64,000 nt of DNA from an uncultured Caulobacter sp. GTDB lineage: Bacteria; Pseudomonadota; Alphaproteobacteria; Caulobacterales; Caulobacteraceae. A program made the translations under genes and the position numbers. The stretch lies in assembly GCA_913776195.1 (NCBI GenBank), contig CAJYMH010000029.1, positions 24,320 to 88,319 on the forward strand, in the 5' to 3' direction. Below, one piece after another: positions 40,770 to 50,813 of the stretch; position 1 is the stretch's first letter; every line of letters starts with the position of its first letter. The notes beneath the pieces were generated by a model that saw only the letters and a program-made list of their open reading frames with translations, had not been told where the DNA came from and ran no database searches.

Positions 40770-41989
40770 AGGGCGAGCTTGGCCTGTTCCGCCGGCAGGA
40801 TCACCGCCGCCGGTTCGGCGATCGCGCCGCCGGCCTGGATTGTCGGCTCGACGCCCGGCTTGGCGGTGTCCATGGCCGCCGGGGCGGCGAGGTTCAGGTT
40901 CAGCACCGGCCCGTCGGTCAGACGCATGTTGGCAGGGATCGAGACCTTCTGCGCGCCCTTGGCGTAGCTCGTCACCCCGTCCCACAGGATCGGCGGAATC
41001 ACCCCGCCCACCGCCTGCGCCAATTCGGCGCCGCCGGGGAACTTCGGCGCGAAGCCATTCCGCCCGATCTTGTTGTCCCGCACCACCACCTCGCGCGGCA
41101 GGGGATTATAGTCGGCGTCGTCATACTCTTTCTGGAAAGCGACCAGCATGACGGCGGCGGTCTGGTTCTCGTCGATCTCGTTGTCGAAAACATGGACATT
41201 CCGGTTCGCCATGACCATCACGCCGGTGCCCGTGGGGACGGAGGCGACGATGTTGCCCTGGGGCGCGAAGTTGGCGACGTCGTTATTCACCACCTTGTTG
41301 CGGAAGACGCGGACCGAATGGCCGTCCTTCTGCGGCAGGCTGGGCATATCGAAGACCAGGATGCCGCCGGCGTTGCGGGTGGCCAGGTTGTCGAAGACGT
41401 CGGCGTTCCAGCAGTTCTCGATCTCGATGCCGGCGACGTTGAATTCCGCCGTGCTGTTCTTGACGATGATGTTCTTGGACTGACCCACATAGATGCCGGC
41501 GTCGGATGCTCCGCGGACCACGGCGCGATCGACCAGGACGTTGGTGGAGCTGACCGGATAGACGCCATAGGCGCCGTTGCTTTCCTTCGGCCCGCCGGTC
41601 CATTCGACCCGGACGTTCAGGAAGCTGATCTGATCGACACCCTTCGCCTTCAGCCCGTCGCCCTTGCTGTCTTCCACGGCGAGGTCGCGGACGGTGACCT
41701 TGTCCGAGGTGATCAGCAGGCCTTCGCCCGCGCCCTTCTGACCGGCGAAGGACAGGATGGTCTTGTCCGGGCCGGCGCCGCGGACCGTGACATTGTCGAT
41801 GTCCAGCGACAGGCCGTCGGTGAAAACGAACTTGCCCGCCGCCAGCTCGACAACGTCGCCGGGCTTGGCGTCGAGCAGGGCGGTCTGCACCTTTTCCTGG
41901 GCGTCGCCGTCTGGCGCGACCCTGATGACCGCCGCATTGGCGGCGCCGGCGATCGCCCACAGGCTGACCGCCACAAAAAGCTTCCTCAT
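40766..41989 (-). CDS. Exported parallel beta-helix repeat protein
   Basis: A 407-residue protein with signal peptide (about 1-19, GAANA). Repeated short strands such as NVTVRGAGPDKTILSF, KVTVRDLAVEDSKGDGL, NIIVKNSTAEFNVAGIEIEN and NVHVFDNEIDENQTAAVML form a right-handed beta-helix of the pectate-lyase/NosD type. No polysaccharide-lyase active site is evident. It is the first gene of a two-gene operon with the di-haem cytochrome; this pairing is conserved in other bacteria and its function is not known. Confidence 0.88.
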   Translation of the reverse strand: MRKLFVAVSLWAIAGAANAAVIRVAPDGDAQEKVQTALLDAKPGDVVELAAGKFVFTDGLSLDIDNVTVRGAGPDKTILSFAGQKGAGEGLLITSDKVTVRDLAVEDSKGDGLKAKGVDQISFLNVRVEWTGGPKESNGAYGVYPVSSTNVLVDRAVVRGASDAGIYVGQSKNIIVKNSTAEFNVAGIEIENCWNADVFDNLATRNAGGILVFDMPSLPQKDGHSVRVFRNKVVNNDVANFAPQGNIVASVPTGTGVMVMANRNVHVFDNEIDENQTAAVMLVAFQKEYDDADYNPLPREVVVRDNKIGRNGFAPKFPGGAELAQAVGGVIPPILWDGVTSYAKGAQKVSIPANMRLTDGPVLNLNLAAPAAMDTAKPGVEPTIQAGGAIAEPAAVILPAEQAKLAL

Positions 41990-42226
41990 GACCCTGCCTC
42001 CCACGGCTTTTCTTTCGTCGCGGGCGTCGAGGCCGCGCGTACCCTTGGCATGGGATAGCAATAATTATCGAATGGCAATGGGGTGGTGGCGAAGAAGCCG
42101 CCAACTAGGGTTTTCAGCGGTCACCCAGGGAAAAGGGGTTGCCCCGACGGCGCCGGGCGGCGATGGAACCGCAATAGCCGGCGCAGACCGGCGGACAAGA
42201 AACCCGCGCAGCCAGACAGGGCGACG
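41990..42226. other. Divergent intergenic region, beta-helix gene and maeB
   Basis: 237 bases between divergent starts; relatively A/T-rich around 42055-42075 (ATAATTATCGAATGGCAATG), where promoter elements may lie. No gene or clear operator seen. Confidence 0.4.
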
Positions 42227-44503
42227 ATGAAAGACGATTTCCGCAAGGCCGCACTCGACTATCACCGCCTTCCGCGCCCCGGAAAGCTTAGGGTCGAACC
42301 GACCAAGCGCATGGCCACGCAGCATGACTTGGCGCTGGCCTATTCGCCGGGCGTGGCGGCGGCCTGCGAGGCGATCGTCGCTGATCCGGACACCGCCCGT
42401 GACTACACCGCGCGCGGCAATCTGGTGGCGGTGATCTCCAACGGTACGGCGGTGCTGGGCCTGGGCAACATCGGGCCGCTGGCGGGCAAGCCGGTGATGG
42501 AAGGCAAGGCCGTCCTGTTCCAGAAGTTCGCCGGCATCGACGTCTTCGACCTGGAGGTCGACGCCAACGATCCGGACCTGTTCGTCGAGGTGGTGGCGGC
42601 CCTGGAGCCGACCTTCGGCGGCATCAACCTGGAAGACATCAAGGCGCCGGAGTGCTTCGAGATCGAGCGTCGCCTGCGCGAGCGGATGAAGATCCCCGTC
42701 TTCCACGACGACCAGCACGGCACAGCCATCGTCTGCGCCGCCGCCGTCCGCAACGCCTTGGTGTTGCAGGGCAAGGATCTGAAGTCGATCAAGCTGGTCA
42801 CCTCGGGTGCGGGCGCGGCCGCCCTGGCCTGCGTGGATCTGCTGGTGGCGATGGGCCTGCCGGCCGAGAACGTGACCCTGACCGACATCGACGGCGTGGT
42901 CTATGACGGGCGACAGTCGAACATGCCGCCGAACATGGCGCGCTACGCCCGCAAGACAGATGCTCGCACCCTGGGTGAGGTGATCACCGGAGCCGACGTG
43001 TTCCTGGGCCTGTCGGCGCCGCGCGTATTCAAGCCGGAATGGTTGCCGCTGCTGGCGGACAGGCCGTTGATCCTGGCGATGGCCAATCCCGAGCCGGAGA
43101 TTTTGCCCGAACTGGTGGCCGAGGCGCGGCCCGACGCCATCATGGCCACGGGACGGTCGGACTATCCGAACCAGGTCAACAACGTTCTGTGCTTCCCCTT
43201 CATCTTCCGCGGCGCGCTGGACGTGGGCGCGACCGAGATCAATGAGGCGATGAAGGCCGCGGCGGTGGAGGCCATCGCCTCGCTTGCGCGCGTGGAAGCC
43301 AGTGAAGTGGTGGCCGGCGCCTATGGCTCGGCGCCCGTATTCGGCTCCGACTACATCATCCCCAAGCCGTTCGATCCGCGCCTGATCCTGGAGGTCGCCC
43401 CCGCTGTGGCGCGGGCCGCCATGGACAGCGGCGTCGCCACCCGCGCGATCGAGGACTTCGACGCCTATCGCAACGAGCTGGAGCAGTTCGTCTATCGCTC
43501 CGGCCAGCTGATGCGCCCAGTGTTCGACCGCGCTCGCAAGTCGCCGGCCCGCGTGGCCTACGCCGAGGGCGAGGACGAACGCGTCCTGCGCGCCGTGCAG
43601 GCGGTTCTGGACGAAGGCCTGGCCAAGCCGGTGCTTATCGGCCGCCGGGAGGTGATCGAGGCGACGACCCGTTCGCTGGGTCTGCGCTTCAAGATCGGCA
43701 AGGACGTCGAGGTTTTCGATCCGAGCGCCGACCGCGAGGTGTTCGATCCGTTGGTCGCCGACTATCAGGCGCTGATCGCGCGCAAAGGCGTGCCGCCGCT
43801 GGCCGCCGCCCGCCGCGTGGCGACCCGTCCGACCGTGGCCGCCGCCATGCTGCTGAAGGCCGGGATTGTCGACGCCGCCCTGGTCGGCGGCGCGGGCGAC
43901 TGGTGGAAGCACGTCACCTACGCCCTGCCCATCGTGCCGGCGCGCGCGGGCGTGGACCGCATCTCGGCCCTGTCGGCGATCATCCTGAACAGCGGCACGC
44001 TGTTCCTGACCGATACCCATGTGAACGTTGATCCGACTGCGGAGCAAATCGCGGAATCGGCGCTGCTGTCGGCCGAGGCCGTGCGCCGTTTCGGCCTGAC
44101 GCCCAAGGCGGCCCTGCTGTCGCATTCCAGCTTCGGGGCGTCCAACTCGCCCACCGCGCGCAAGATGCGTCAGGCGCTTGGCCTGATCCGCGACCGGGCG
44201 CCGGACCTGGAAGTCGACGGCGAAATGCACGCCGACGCGGCGCTGAGCGAGGCCCTGCGCGGCCGTTTCGTCACAGGCAGCCCGCTGACCGGCTCGGCCA
44301 ATCTGCTGATCATGCCCAGCCTGGATGCGGCGAACATCGCCCTGACGCTGCTGAGCGCGGCCACGGAGAGCCAGATCGTCGGCCCGCTGATGCTGGGCCT
44401 GTCCAAGCCGCTGCACGCGTTGGTGCCCAGCGTCACCGCGCGAGGGGTGGTCAATATGACCGCCCTGGTGGTGGCCCAGGTCCAGGATCAGGCAAAGGTC
44501 TGA
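42227..44503 (+). CDS. maeB: NADP-dependent malic enzyme, MaeB type
   Basis: A 758-residue two-domain protein. The N-terminal malic enzyme domain (about 1-425) holds [36 protein letters not shown], the Asp motif [11 protein letters not shown] and the cofactor loop [11 protein letters not shown]. The C-terminal half (about 430-750) is a phosphotransacetylase-like domain ([30 protein letters not shown]), usually regulatory in this family. The enzyme decarboxylates malate to pyruvate with NADP, supplying NADPH and linking the TCA cycle to gluconeogenesis. Length and layout match MaeB. The ATG at 42227 is chosen because the conserved protein begins there. Confidence 0.96.
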   Translation: MKDDFRKAALDYHRLPRPGKLRVEPTKRMATQHDLALAYSPGVAAACEAIVADPDTARDYTARGNLVAVISNGTAVLGLGNIGPLAGKPVMEGKAVLFQKFAGIDVFDLEVDANDPDLFVEVVAALEPTFGGINLEDIKAPECFEIERRLRERMKIPVFHDDQHGTAIVCAAAVRNALVLQGKDLKSIKLVTSGAGAAALACVDLLVAMGLPAENVTLTDIDGVVYDGRQSNMPPNMARYARKTDARTLGEVITGADVFLGLSAPRVFKPEWLPLLADRPLILAMANPEPEILPELVAEARPDAIMATGRSDYPNQVNNVLCFPFIFRGALDVGATEINEAMKAAAVEAIASLARVEASEVVAGAYGSAPVFGSDYIIPKPFDPRLILEVAPAVARAAMDSGVATRAIEDFDAYRNELEQFVYRSGQLMRPVFDRARKSPARVAYAEGEDERVLRAVQAVLDEGLAKPVLIGRREVIEATTRSLGLRFKIGKDVEVFDPSADREVFDPLVADYQALIARKGVPPLAAARRVATRPTVAAAMLLKAGIVDAALVGGAGDWWKHVTYALPIVPARAGVDRISALSAIILNSGTLFLTDTHVNVDPTAEQIAESALLSAEAVRRFGLTPKAALLSHSSFGASNSPTARKMRQALGLIRDRAPDLEVDGEMHADAALSEALRGRFVTGSPLTGSANLLIMPSLDAANIALTLLSAATESQIVGPLMLGLSKPLHALVPSVTARGVVNMTALVVAQVQDQAKV

Positions 44504-44569
44504 CCTTTGCCTTGACCCGAGCGTGCGGGCATGCGTGCCTGAGCGCGGCCCTTGGGTCGGGGTAGGGAT

Positions 44570-46237
44570 GTGACCGAGTTCGCGCGTAAGACCAAGATCA
44601 GACCAGCGCCTACGGTTCGACGCCGTCTGCTTTTGATGGCGGTCAGTCTGATCGCGCCCGCCCTGATCTTCATGGGGCTCCTCGTCCAGACCGAGTACGA
44701 GAACAGCCGCCAGCGCTTCGAGGAGCAGTTGGTGGCCATGACCCGAGCCCTGGCGGTCGCCACCGACCGCCAGATCGCTCAAGGCACGGGCACATTGCAG
44801 GCCTTGGCCGTCTCGCCAGCCCTGGCGGAGGGGGACTTCGCCGCCTTCGAGCGACAGGCGCGGGCCGTCACCCTCCAGCGGGATGGCTGGATCGTCCTGA
44901 TGGATGAGCAAAGACAGCTGATCAACACCCGGGCGACGCCCGGCGCACCCTTGCCGATGACGGGCATTCCGGAGCGCGGCTTGCCGGCGTTGCAGTCCGG
45001 CCGAACCTTGGTCTCGAACCTATATATGGGCCCGGTTGCGGATCGTCCGATCATCGTCATCGCCATGCCCGTTCGTGTGAAAGGCAAACTCTACGCCCTC
45101 GGCTACATCCAGGAGCCACGCGCCTTCCAGTCGATCTTCAACGCCCAGAAGCTTCCGGCGAGCTGGACAGGCACCATTGTCGATCGGCAGGCGGCGGTGG
45201 TGGCGCGGTCCAGGGACGCCGACAAGTATCTGGGCCGCCACGCCAGCCGGGACATGCAGGCGGCGATGCATAAGGCGGAGCAGGGAGTCATCCACAGTAA
45301 GACGCTGGATGGCACGGCGACACTGTCGAGCTTCGCGCGATCGCCGGCCTATGGCTGGACGTTCATCGTCGGCGTGCCCCAGGCGGAGCTGGACCAGGTG
45401 ACCTTGAAGTCCTTGGCGCTGCTGACCGGGGCGTTCCTCACCCTTCTCGCTCTGGGTGTCCTGGCGGCGGTGATGGTGTCGAGGCGCATCTCGCGCGAGG
45501 TGGTCAGTCTGATGGGCGACGCCGCCGCCATCGGGCGAGGCGGGGTGGTGCAGGAGCGGCCTCGCGACCTGTTCGAAACCGCCGAGGTGCGCGGCGCCCT
45601 GCGCGAGGTGTCCCAGGCTCTGGCGGAACGTGAGAACGAGCGGCAGGCCGCCGACAGCCGTCAGCAGCTGATGATCAACGAGCTGAACCATCGGGTGAAG
45701 AACACCCTGGCGACCGTGCAGTCCCTGGCCTGGCAGAGCCTGGGCCGCAAGCATGATCGCGCACTGTTCGACGCCTTCGCCGATCGGCTCGCCGCCCTGT
45801 CACGGGCGCACGATCTGCTGACGCGACGGGTGTGGGAGAACGCTGAACTGGAGGATGTGATCGCCCAGACCCTGGAGCCATACGGCGCTCGGGCCCGGGC
45901 CGAAGGGCCTCAGATAAACCTGGCGCCGAACGCGGCGGTGACCCTGAGCATGGTTTTCCACGAACTGGCCACCAACGCGGCCAAGTACGGCGGACTGAGC
46001 ACGCATGAAGGGACGGTGGAGGTTCGCTGGTCAGTCGAAGGTGAGCGATTGAAAATCCTGTGGCGCGAGCGTGGCGGTCCGCCCGTGGTCATGCCGTCCG
46101 GCACGGGCTTCGGGTCGCGCCTGATCGAGTCGAGCATCCTGCGCGAGTTCGGCGGGGAGACCTTCGCCGAGTATCGGCCGCAGGGACTGGAGAGGGTGAT
46201 GGTGCTGCCCCTATCGGATCGGGTGTCCGTGGGCTGA
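44570..46237 (+). CDS. HWE-family sensor histidine kinase, membrane
   Basis: A 555-residue kinase: first membrane helix (about 20-40), extracytoplasmic sensor of the dCache type (about 45-280), second membrane helix (about 285-308), HAMP-like linker, then an HWE kinase core with ELNHRVKNTLATVQSLAWQS (His374) and the ATPase N-box FHELATNAAKYGGLS. HWE kinases often feed PhyR-type or single-domain regulators in alphaproteobacteria; no partner is encoded beside it. The GTG at 44570 with GGTAGGG upstream is preferred over a TTG at 44552. Confidence 0.9.
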   Translation: MTEFARKTKIRPAPTVRRRLLLMAVSLIAPALIFMGLLVQTEYENSRQRFEEQLVAMTRALAVATDRQIAQGTGTLQALAVSPALAEGDFAAFERQARAVTLQRDGWIVLMDEQRQLINTRATPGAPLPMTGIPERGLPALQSGRTLVSNLYMGPVADRPIIVIAMPVRVKGKLYALGYIQEPRAFQSIFNAQKLPASWTGTIVDRQAAVVARSRDADKYLGRHASRDMQAAMHKAEQGVIHSKTLDGTATLSSFARSPAYGWTFIVGVPQAELDQVTLKSLALLTGAFLTLLALGVLAAVMVSRRISREVVSLMGDAAAIGRGGVVQERPRDLFETAEVRGALREVSQALAERENERQAADSRQQLMINELNHRVKNTLATVQSLAWQSLGRKHDRALFDAFADRLAALSRAHDLLTRRVWENAELEDVIAQTLEPYGARARAEGPQINLAPNAAVTLSMVFHELATNAAKYGGLSTHEGTVEVRWSVEGERLKILWRERGGPPVVMPSGTGFGSRLIESSILREFGGETFAEYRPQGLERVMVLPLSDRVSVG

Positions 46238-46313
46238 TCCAGCTATCGGCATTTTTATTCACCGCACCCGTCGCAAACCGACTCCACAAGCCCTGTATAC
46301 GATCTAGTCTCCG

Positions 46314-46333
46314 CTCCCTGTTCATCCAGGGAG
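46314..46333 (+). promoter_or_regulatory. Leader hairpin overlapping the ribosome site of the S9 peptidase gene
   Basis: CTCCCTG (46314-46320) can pair perfectly with CAGGGAG (46327-46333), which contains the Shine-Dalgarno-like AGGGAG 11 bases before the ATG. It could limit translation. Seven base pairs is modest and could be chance. Confidence 0.3.
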
Positions 46334-46344
46334 AGTACGCTCTA

Positions 46345-48387
46345 ATGCGTCGTGTATCGCTCGCGGCCTTGCTGCTTTTGGCCACCGTCTCGCCGGCCGC
46401 CGCCGCCCCGGCCGAAGCGCCGTCCAAAATCTTCCAACCGCAGGACATCTTCGGTCTCGAATACGCGGGCGATCCGCAGATCAGCGCCGACGGCAAGACG
46501 GTCGCCTATGTCCGCAACAGCTACGACATCATGACCGACCGCGCGAAGCGGGCGATCTGGACCATCGACGTGGCCAGCGGCGCGCATAGCCCGTTGGTCG
46601 CCGGCGTCGGCTCCTACGGCAGCCCGCGCTGGTCGCCGGACGGCAAGCGCCTGGCCTATGTCTCCACGGAAGAAGGCCGTCCGCAGCTGTTCGTCCGCTG
46701 GATGGGCACGGGGGAGGCGGTTCGCGTCGCGTCACTGCCGCAGTCGCCGGGCTCCATCGCCTGGTCGCCGGACGGCCAGACCATCGCCTTCTCGATGTTC
46801 GTGCCGTCGGACGCGCCGAAGCTAGGCGCGCCCTTGGCTAAGCCTGAAGGCGCCCAGTGGGCCGAGCCGCTGAAGGTCACGACCGAGATCAATTACAAGG
46901 CCGACGGCCAGGGTGTCCTGCGCACCGGCTTCACCCATGTGTTCACCGTCTCGGCCGACGGCGGCGCGCCGCGCCAGCTGACCTTCGGCGAGTTCGATGA
47001 CCGCAGCCCGTTGTCCTGGGCTCCGGACAGCCGTTCCATCTTCCTCAGCGCCCGTCGTGGCGACGACTGGCGGCGCAACGGCAATTCGGAGGTCTATAAG
47101 CTGTCGGCCGTCGACGGAACGCTGACCGCCCTGACCAACCGCAACGGGCCGGACGATGAGCCGACCGTGTCGCCGGACGGCAAGCTGATCGCCTACACCG
47201 GCTATGACGACAAGCTGATGGGCTATCATAACCGCCGGCTCTACGTGATGAACGCCGACGGTTCGAACAGTCGTGTCCTGACCGGCTCGCTGGATCGCAG
47301 CGTCGGCGCGCCGCAGTGGGCGGCGGACGGCAAGAGCGTCTATGTGGACTATGACGATGAAGGGATGACCAAGGTCGGCCGCGTCACCCTGGACGGTCGC
47401 TTCTCGACCGTGGCCACCGGCCTGACCGGCGAGGGCATGGACCGTCCGTACAGCGGCGGGGCTTTCAGCGTCGCCGACAACGGCGCCATCGCCGTCACCG
47501 TGGGCACGCCGACCCAGCCGTCGGACATCGCCGTGGTGCAGGGCGGCAAGGCCCGCCAGTTCACCCGCCTGAACCAGAGCCTGTTCGCTGGCAAGGCGTT
47601 GGCCAAGGTCGAGCCCCTGGCCGTGAAGTCGTCCTTCGACCAGCGTCCAGTCGGGGCGTGGATCGCCACGCCGCCCCACTTCGACCCGTCGAAGAAGTAT
47701 CCGCTAATCCTGGAGATTCACGGCGGACCGTTCTCGGCCTATGGCCCGGCCTTCGCCACCGACGTGCAGCTCTACGCCGCCGCTGGCTATGTGGTCCTCT
47801 ACACCAACCCGCGCGGCTCGACGTCTTATGGCGAAGAGTTCGCCAACCTGATCCACCACAACTATCCGAGCCAGGACTATGATGACCTGATCAGCGCGGT
47901 GGATGCGGCCATCGCCAAGGGTTTCGTCGATCCGGACAACCTGTTCGTCACTGGCGGCTCCGGCGGCGGCGTGCTGACCGCCTGGATCATCGGCAAGACC
48001 AACCGCTTCAAGGCCGCGGCCGTGCAGAAGCCGGTGATCAACTGGTCCAGCCAGATCCTGACCAGCGACGGCGCCGTGACCCAGTCCAAGTACTGGTTCG
48101 GCAAGATGCCGTGGGAGGATCCGGAAGGGTACTGGAAGCGCTCGCCGCTCTCGCTGGTCGGCAACGTCACCACCCCGACCATGGTCGTGGTGGGCGAACA
48201 GGACATGCGCACTCCGGTGAGCGAGGCGGAGCAGTACTACACCGCCCTGCAGATCCGGAAGGTCCCAACCACCCTGGTGAAGGTGCCGGGCGCCGGTCAC
48301 GGCAGCTTCGCCGCACGTCCGTCGCAGTCGGCCGCCAAGACCAACGCCATCCTCGCCTGGTTCGAACGCTACCGCGCCAAGAACTAG
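46345..48387 (+). CDS. Exported S9 family prolyl oligopeptidase-like serine peptidase
   Basis: A 680-residue peptidase with signal peptide (about 1-21). A beta-propeller of WD40-like repeats (SPRWSPDGKRLAYVS, SIAWSPDGQTIAFS, EPTVSPDGKLIAYTG) spans about 40-400. The alpha/beta-hydrolase domain follows, with Ser539 (GGSGGG), Asp620 (GEQDMRTP) and His652 (GAGHGSF). These enzymes cleave oligopeptides, dipeptidyl- or acylaminoacyl-peptides. A strong terminator follows. Confidence 0.94.
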   Translation: MRRVSLAALLLLATVSPAAAAPAEAPSKIFQPQDIFGLEYAGDPQISADGKTVAYVRNSYDIMTDRAKRAIWTIDVASGAHSPLVAGVGSYGSPRWSPDGKRLAYVSTEEGRPQLFVRWMGTGEAVRVASLPQSPGSIAWSPDGQTIAFSMFVPSDAPKLGAPLAKPEGAQWAEPLKVTTEINYKADGQGVLRTGFTHVFTVSADGGAPRQLTFGEFDDRSPLSWAPDSRSIFLSARRGDDWRRNGNSEVYKLSAVDGTLTALTNRNGPDDEPTVSPDGKLIAYTGYDDKLMGYHNRRLYVMNADGSNSRVLTGSLDRSVGAPQWAADGKSVYVDYDDEGMTKVGRVTLDGRFSTVATGLTGEGMDRPYSGGAFSVADNGAIAVTVGTPTQPSDIAVVQGGKARQFTRLNQSLFAGKALAKVEPLAVKSSFDQRPVGAWIATPPHFDPSKKYPLILEIHGGPFSAYGPAFATDVQLYAAAGYVVLYTNPRGSTSYGEEFANLIHHNYPSQDYDDLISAVDAAIAKGFVDPDNLFVTGGSGGGVLTAWIIGKTNRFKAAAVQKPVINWSSQILTSDGAVTQSKYWFGKMPWEDPEGYWKRSPLSLVGNVTTPTMVVVGEQDMRTPVSEAEQYYTALQIRKVPTTLVKVPGAGHGSFAARPSQSAAKTNAILAWFERYRAKN

Positions 48388-48404
48388 TCTGGGGCGTTAC
48401 AACG

Positions 48405-48437
48405 AAGGGCGGCGAGCTTTCGGCTCGCCGCCCTTTT
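48405..48437 (+). terminator. Rho-independent terminator after S9 peptidase
   Basis: A perfect 13-bp stem (48405-48417 with 48423-48435), 5-base loop, ending in TTTT. It lies between convergent genes. Confidence 0.9.
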
Positions 48438-48454
48438 CGTTTGTGCGCCTAGGC

Positions 48455-48886
48455 TCAGTAAGAGCGGCAGCTGCCGCGCTGGGCCTGCAGGTCGGTGCTG
48501 TCCGACAGAATGGTCGCGCGGGTCAGGACGCCGCTGCGCTTGTTCAGGGTGATGATCTCCGCCAGGGCGACGCCACGCACGGCGTTCGGGGCCGTCAGGC
48601 CCTCCACTGAAATCTCCGACATGGAGGCGGTGGGGTTGATGGCGGTGATGGCGCGCACGTCGTTCTCGACGATGCGATAGCTGGTCTGGATGGTGCGGAC
48701 TTGCTCGATGCCGTCTTCCACCAACTGCAGGCGGTCGCCGACGATGGCGTACTTGTAGAGGCTTTCCGCATAGGCCGGATTGCGGCCAGACTTCGACTGC
48801 ACCTGGCAGATCCAGCCCGCCTCGGCGTGAGCTGAGCTTGCTGCGGCCGCGACCGCCAAGGTTACGATAGCGATGATCGTGCGCAT
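48455..48886 (-). CDS. Small exported protein of unknown function
   Basis: A 143-residue protein with a clear signal peptide (about 1-21, SSAHA) and a mature part of about 120 residues containing two Cys (positions about 27 and 140) that could form a disulfide. No family recognised. It is monocistronic, between the S9 peptidase terminator and the divergent acyl-CoA dehydrogenase gene. Codon use is like its neighbours. Confidence 0.75.
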   Translation of the reverse strand: MRTIIAIVTLAVAAAASSAHAEAGWICQVQSKSGRNPAYAESLYKYAIVGDRLQLVEDGIEQVRTIQTSYRIVENDVRAITAINPTASMSEISVEGLTAPNAVRGVALAEIITLNKRSGVLTRATILSDSTDLQAQRGSCRSY

Positions 48887-49050
48887 AAATTGCCTCCCCT
48901 AGATTTCCGAGTAACCAAACTTGGCCGTTGGGGGAACGGGGGTGCGGCAACGTGACTCGGGGCTGTAGAAGGGGTTGCGAGAGCCCCTTCACCTTCGCTT
49001 CAAGCCGAACTAACGTGCATTCAAACGCCCGTTAGAGCGCTGGAGGATGC

Positions 49051-50199
49051 ATGGCCCTGGACCTGGAGACCCGCGAACAATTGCTGGAAGGGGTCCGGCG
49101 CTTCGTGGCCGAGCGGTTGCGGCCGCTGGAGGCCAAGGTCGCCGAGGACGACGCGGTGCCCGAAGACGTCATCGCCGAGATGCGCGAGTTAGGCCTGTTC
49201 GGCCTCTCAATCGGCGAGAACTACGGGGGTCTGGGCCTGTCCATGGAGGAGGAGGCGCTGGTCGCCTTTGAACTGGGCCGGGCGTCGCCGGCCTTCCGCT
49301 CGGTGTTCGGGACCAATGTCGGCATCGGCAGCCAGGGCCTGGCCATGTTCGGGACCGAGGCCCAGAAGGCCCAGTGGCTGCCCGGCATCGCCTCGGGTGA
49401 GGTGATCATCTCCTTCGCCCTGACCGAGCCGGAGGCTGGGTCCGACAGCGCCGCCGTCCAGACCCGCGCCACGCGGGATGGCGACCACTACGTCCTCAAC
49501 GGCGGCAAGCGCTTCATCACCAATGCGGGCAAGGCGTCGCTGTTCACGGTCATGGCCCGCACCAATCCCGACGCCAAGGGCGGCGCGGGCGTCAGCGCCT
49601 TCATCGTGCCGCGTGACCTGCCGGGCCTGCATGTAGGCAAGGCCGAGAAGAAGATGGGGCAACAGGGCGCCCACATTCACGACGTGACCTTCGACAACGT
49701 CCGCGTGCCCGCCTCCATGCGCCTGGGCGGGGAGGGGGAGGGGTTCAAGGTCGCCATGCAGGTTCTGGATCGCGGCCGCCTGCACATCGCCGCCGTCTGC
49801 GTGGGGGTGGCGGAGCGGCTCATCGCCGACTGCGTGGCCTATTCCGCCGAGCGCAAACAGTTCGGCCAGCCCATCGCCAGCTTCCAGCTGATCCAGGCGA
49901 TGATCGCCGACAGCAAGACCGAAAGCCTGGCCGCTCGCGCCCTGGTCATCGACAGCGCCCGCAAACGCGACGCCGGCGACAACGTCACCTTGGAGGCGGC
50001 CGCCGCTAAGCTGTTCGCGTCGGAGATGGTGGGCCGTGTGGCCGACCGTGCGGTGCAGATCTTCGGCGGCGCCGGCTATGTGGCCGACTACGGGATCGAG
50101 CGTCTATATCGCGACGTGCGCATTTTCCGGATCTACGAAGGCACCAGTCAGATTCAACAGCTGGTCATCGCCCGTGAGACGATGAAGCGGGGCGGCTGA
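49051..50199 (+). CDS. Acyl-CoA dehydrogenase
   Basis: A 382-residue flavin enzyme catalysing alpha,beta-dehydrogenation of an acyl-CoA with electrons passing to electron-transfer flavoprotein. Motifs: FALTEPEAGSDSAAVQTRA, GGKRFITNAGKA, the C-terminal QIFGGAGYVADYGIERLYRD and the catalytic-base segment IYEGTSQIQ, with Glu at the short/medium-chain position. GGAGG lies just before the ATG. Chain-length preference is not certain. Unlike the pair at 11.5-13.9 kb, it is a single gene and has the canonical base. Confidence 0.93.
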   Translation: MALDLETREQLLEGVRRFVAERLRPLEAKVAEDDAVPEDVIAEMRELGLFGLSIGENYGGLGLSMEEEALVAFELGRASPAFRSVFGTNVGIGSQGLAMFGTEAQKAQWLPGIASGEVIISFALTEPEAGSDSAAVQTRATRDGDHYVLNGGKRFITNAGKASLFTVMARTNPDAKGGAGVSAFIVPRDLPGLHVGKAEKKMGQQGAHIHDVTFDNVRVPASMRLGGEGEGFKVAMQVLDRGRLHIAAVCVGVAERLIADCVAYSAERKQFGQPIASFQLIQAMIADSKTESLAARALVIDSARKRDAGDNVTLEAAAAKLFASEMVGRVADRAVQIFGGAGYVADYGIERLYRDVRIFRIYEGTSQIQQLVIARETMKRGG

Positions 50200-50251
50200 C
50201 GACTGGCGGTACGCGCCAAATTGCGTCTTAGTAGGGCCATCGGGGGACGTC

Positions 50252-50728
50252 ATGGCCTGGAAGCGAACCGCAACCTTGGGAACTGGCTCAGATCGCGGTA
50301 CGCTTAAGGGTGGAGCGAAGAACCAAGGCCCCGCAATGCCCAAGGAAGCCGCCGACAAAGCCAAGGACGACGCCAGCGAAGACGTCAGCGAGCTGTTTCG
50401 TCGGATATCCCAGCCCGAGCTGGGCTACCACAGCTTCGACCTCGCCCTGCAGGACGAGGAGGCGCCGACTGTCGCTGATGTGAAGAAACTGGTCCGCAAG
50501 CTGGACGAGGCGCCGCCGGCCAAGCCCGCACCCGCCGCGAAGCTGAAGGACGCTACGCAGGCGCGCCCCGCCGGCGCCGGAAAGCTGCTGCGGGCCTGGT
50601 CGCCGCCGGCGCCGCCGGAGCCCCAGGCGGAAGCGCCGTCGTCGCCCGCGACCAAGGCGGAAGGGACTGACCTCAAGGCGATGTTCAGCGCCCTTGGAAA
50701 GACCAAACCGCCCCGCTCGTCGCGCTGA
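50252..50728 (+). CDS. Hypothetical proline/alanine-rich cytosolic protein
   Basis: A 158-residue hydrophilic protein without signal or membrane segment. The middle part, ASEDVSELFRRISQPELGY, is weakly reminiscent of the short BcsR/BcsP-type segments of cellulose synthesis accessory proteins; a Pro/Ala-rich linker and a final LKAMFSALGK follow. The likeness is by eye only and no cellulose genes are near. The ATG at 50252 has GGGGGA upstream; ATG at 50336 is an alternative. Confidence 0.65.
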   Translation: MAWKRTATLGTGSDRGTLKGGAKNQGPAMPKEAADKAKDDASEDVSELFRRISQPELGYHSFDLALQDEEAPTVADVKKLVRKLDEAPPAKPAPAAKLKDATQARPAGAGKLLRAWSPPAPPEPQAEAPSSPATKAEGTDLKAMFSALGKTKPPRSSR

Positions 50729-50813
50729 TCCGTTCGAAGAGCACGACCTGCATTGCCCCGACCATTTGGCGCCGTCCATAAAGGGCATAGCTGAACAATA
50801 AGGGGAGCTACCC

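Noticed and set aside
46295..46300. Second GntR site (GTATAC) before the S9 peptidase gene
   Set aside because: Only the 6-base core matches; such a hexamer is expected several times by chance in 64 kb and the flanks are not symmetric.
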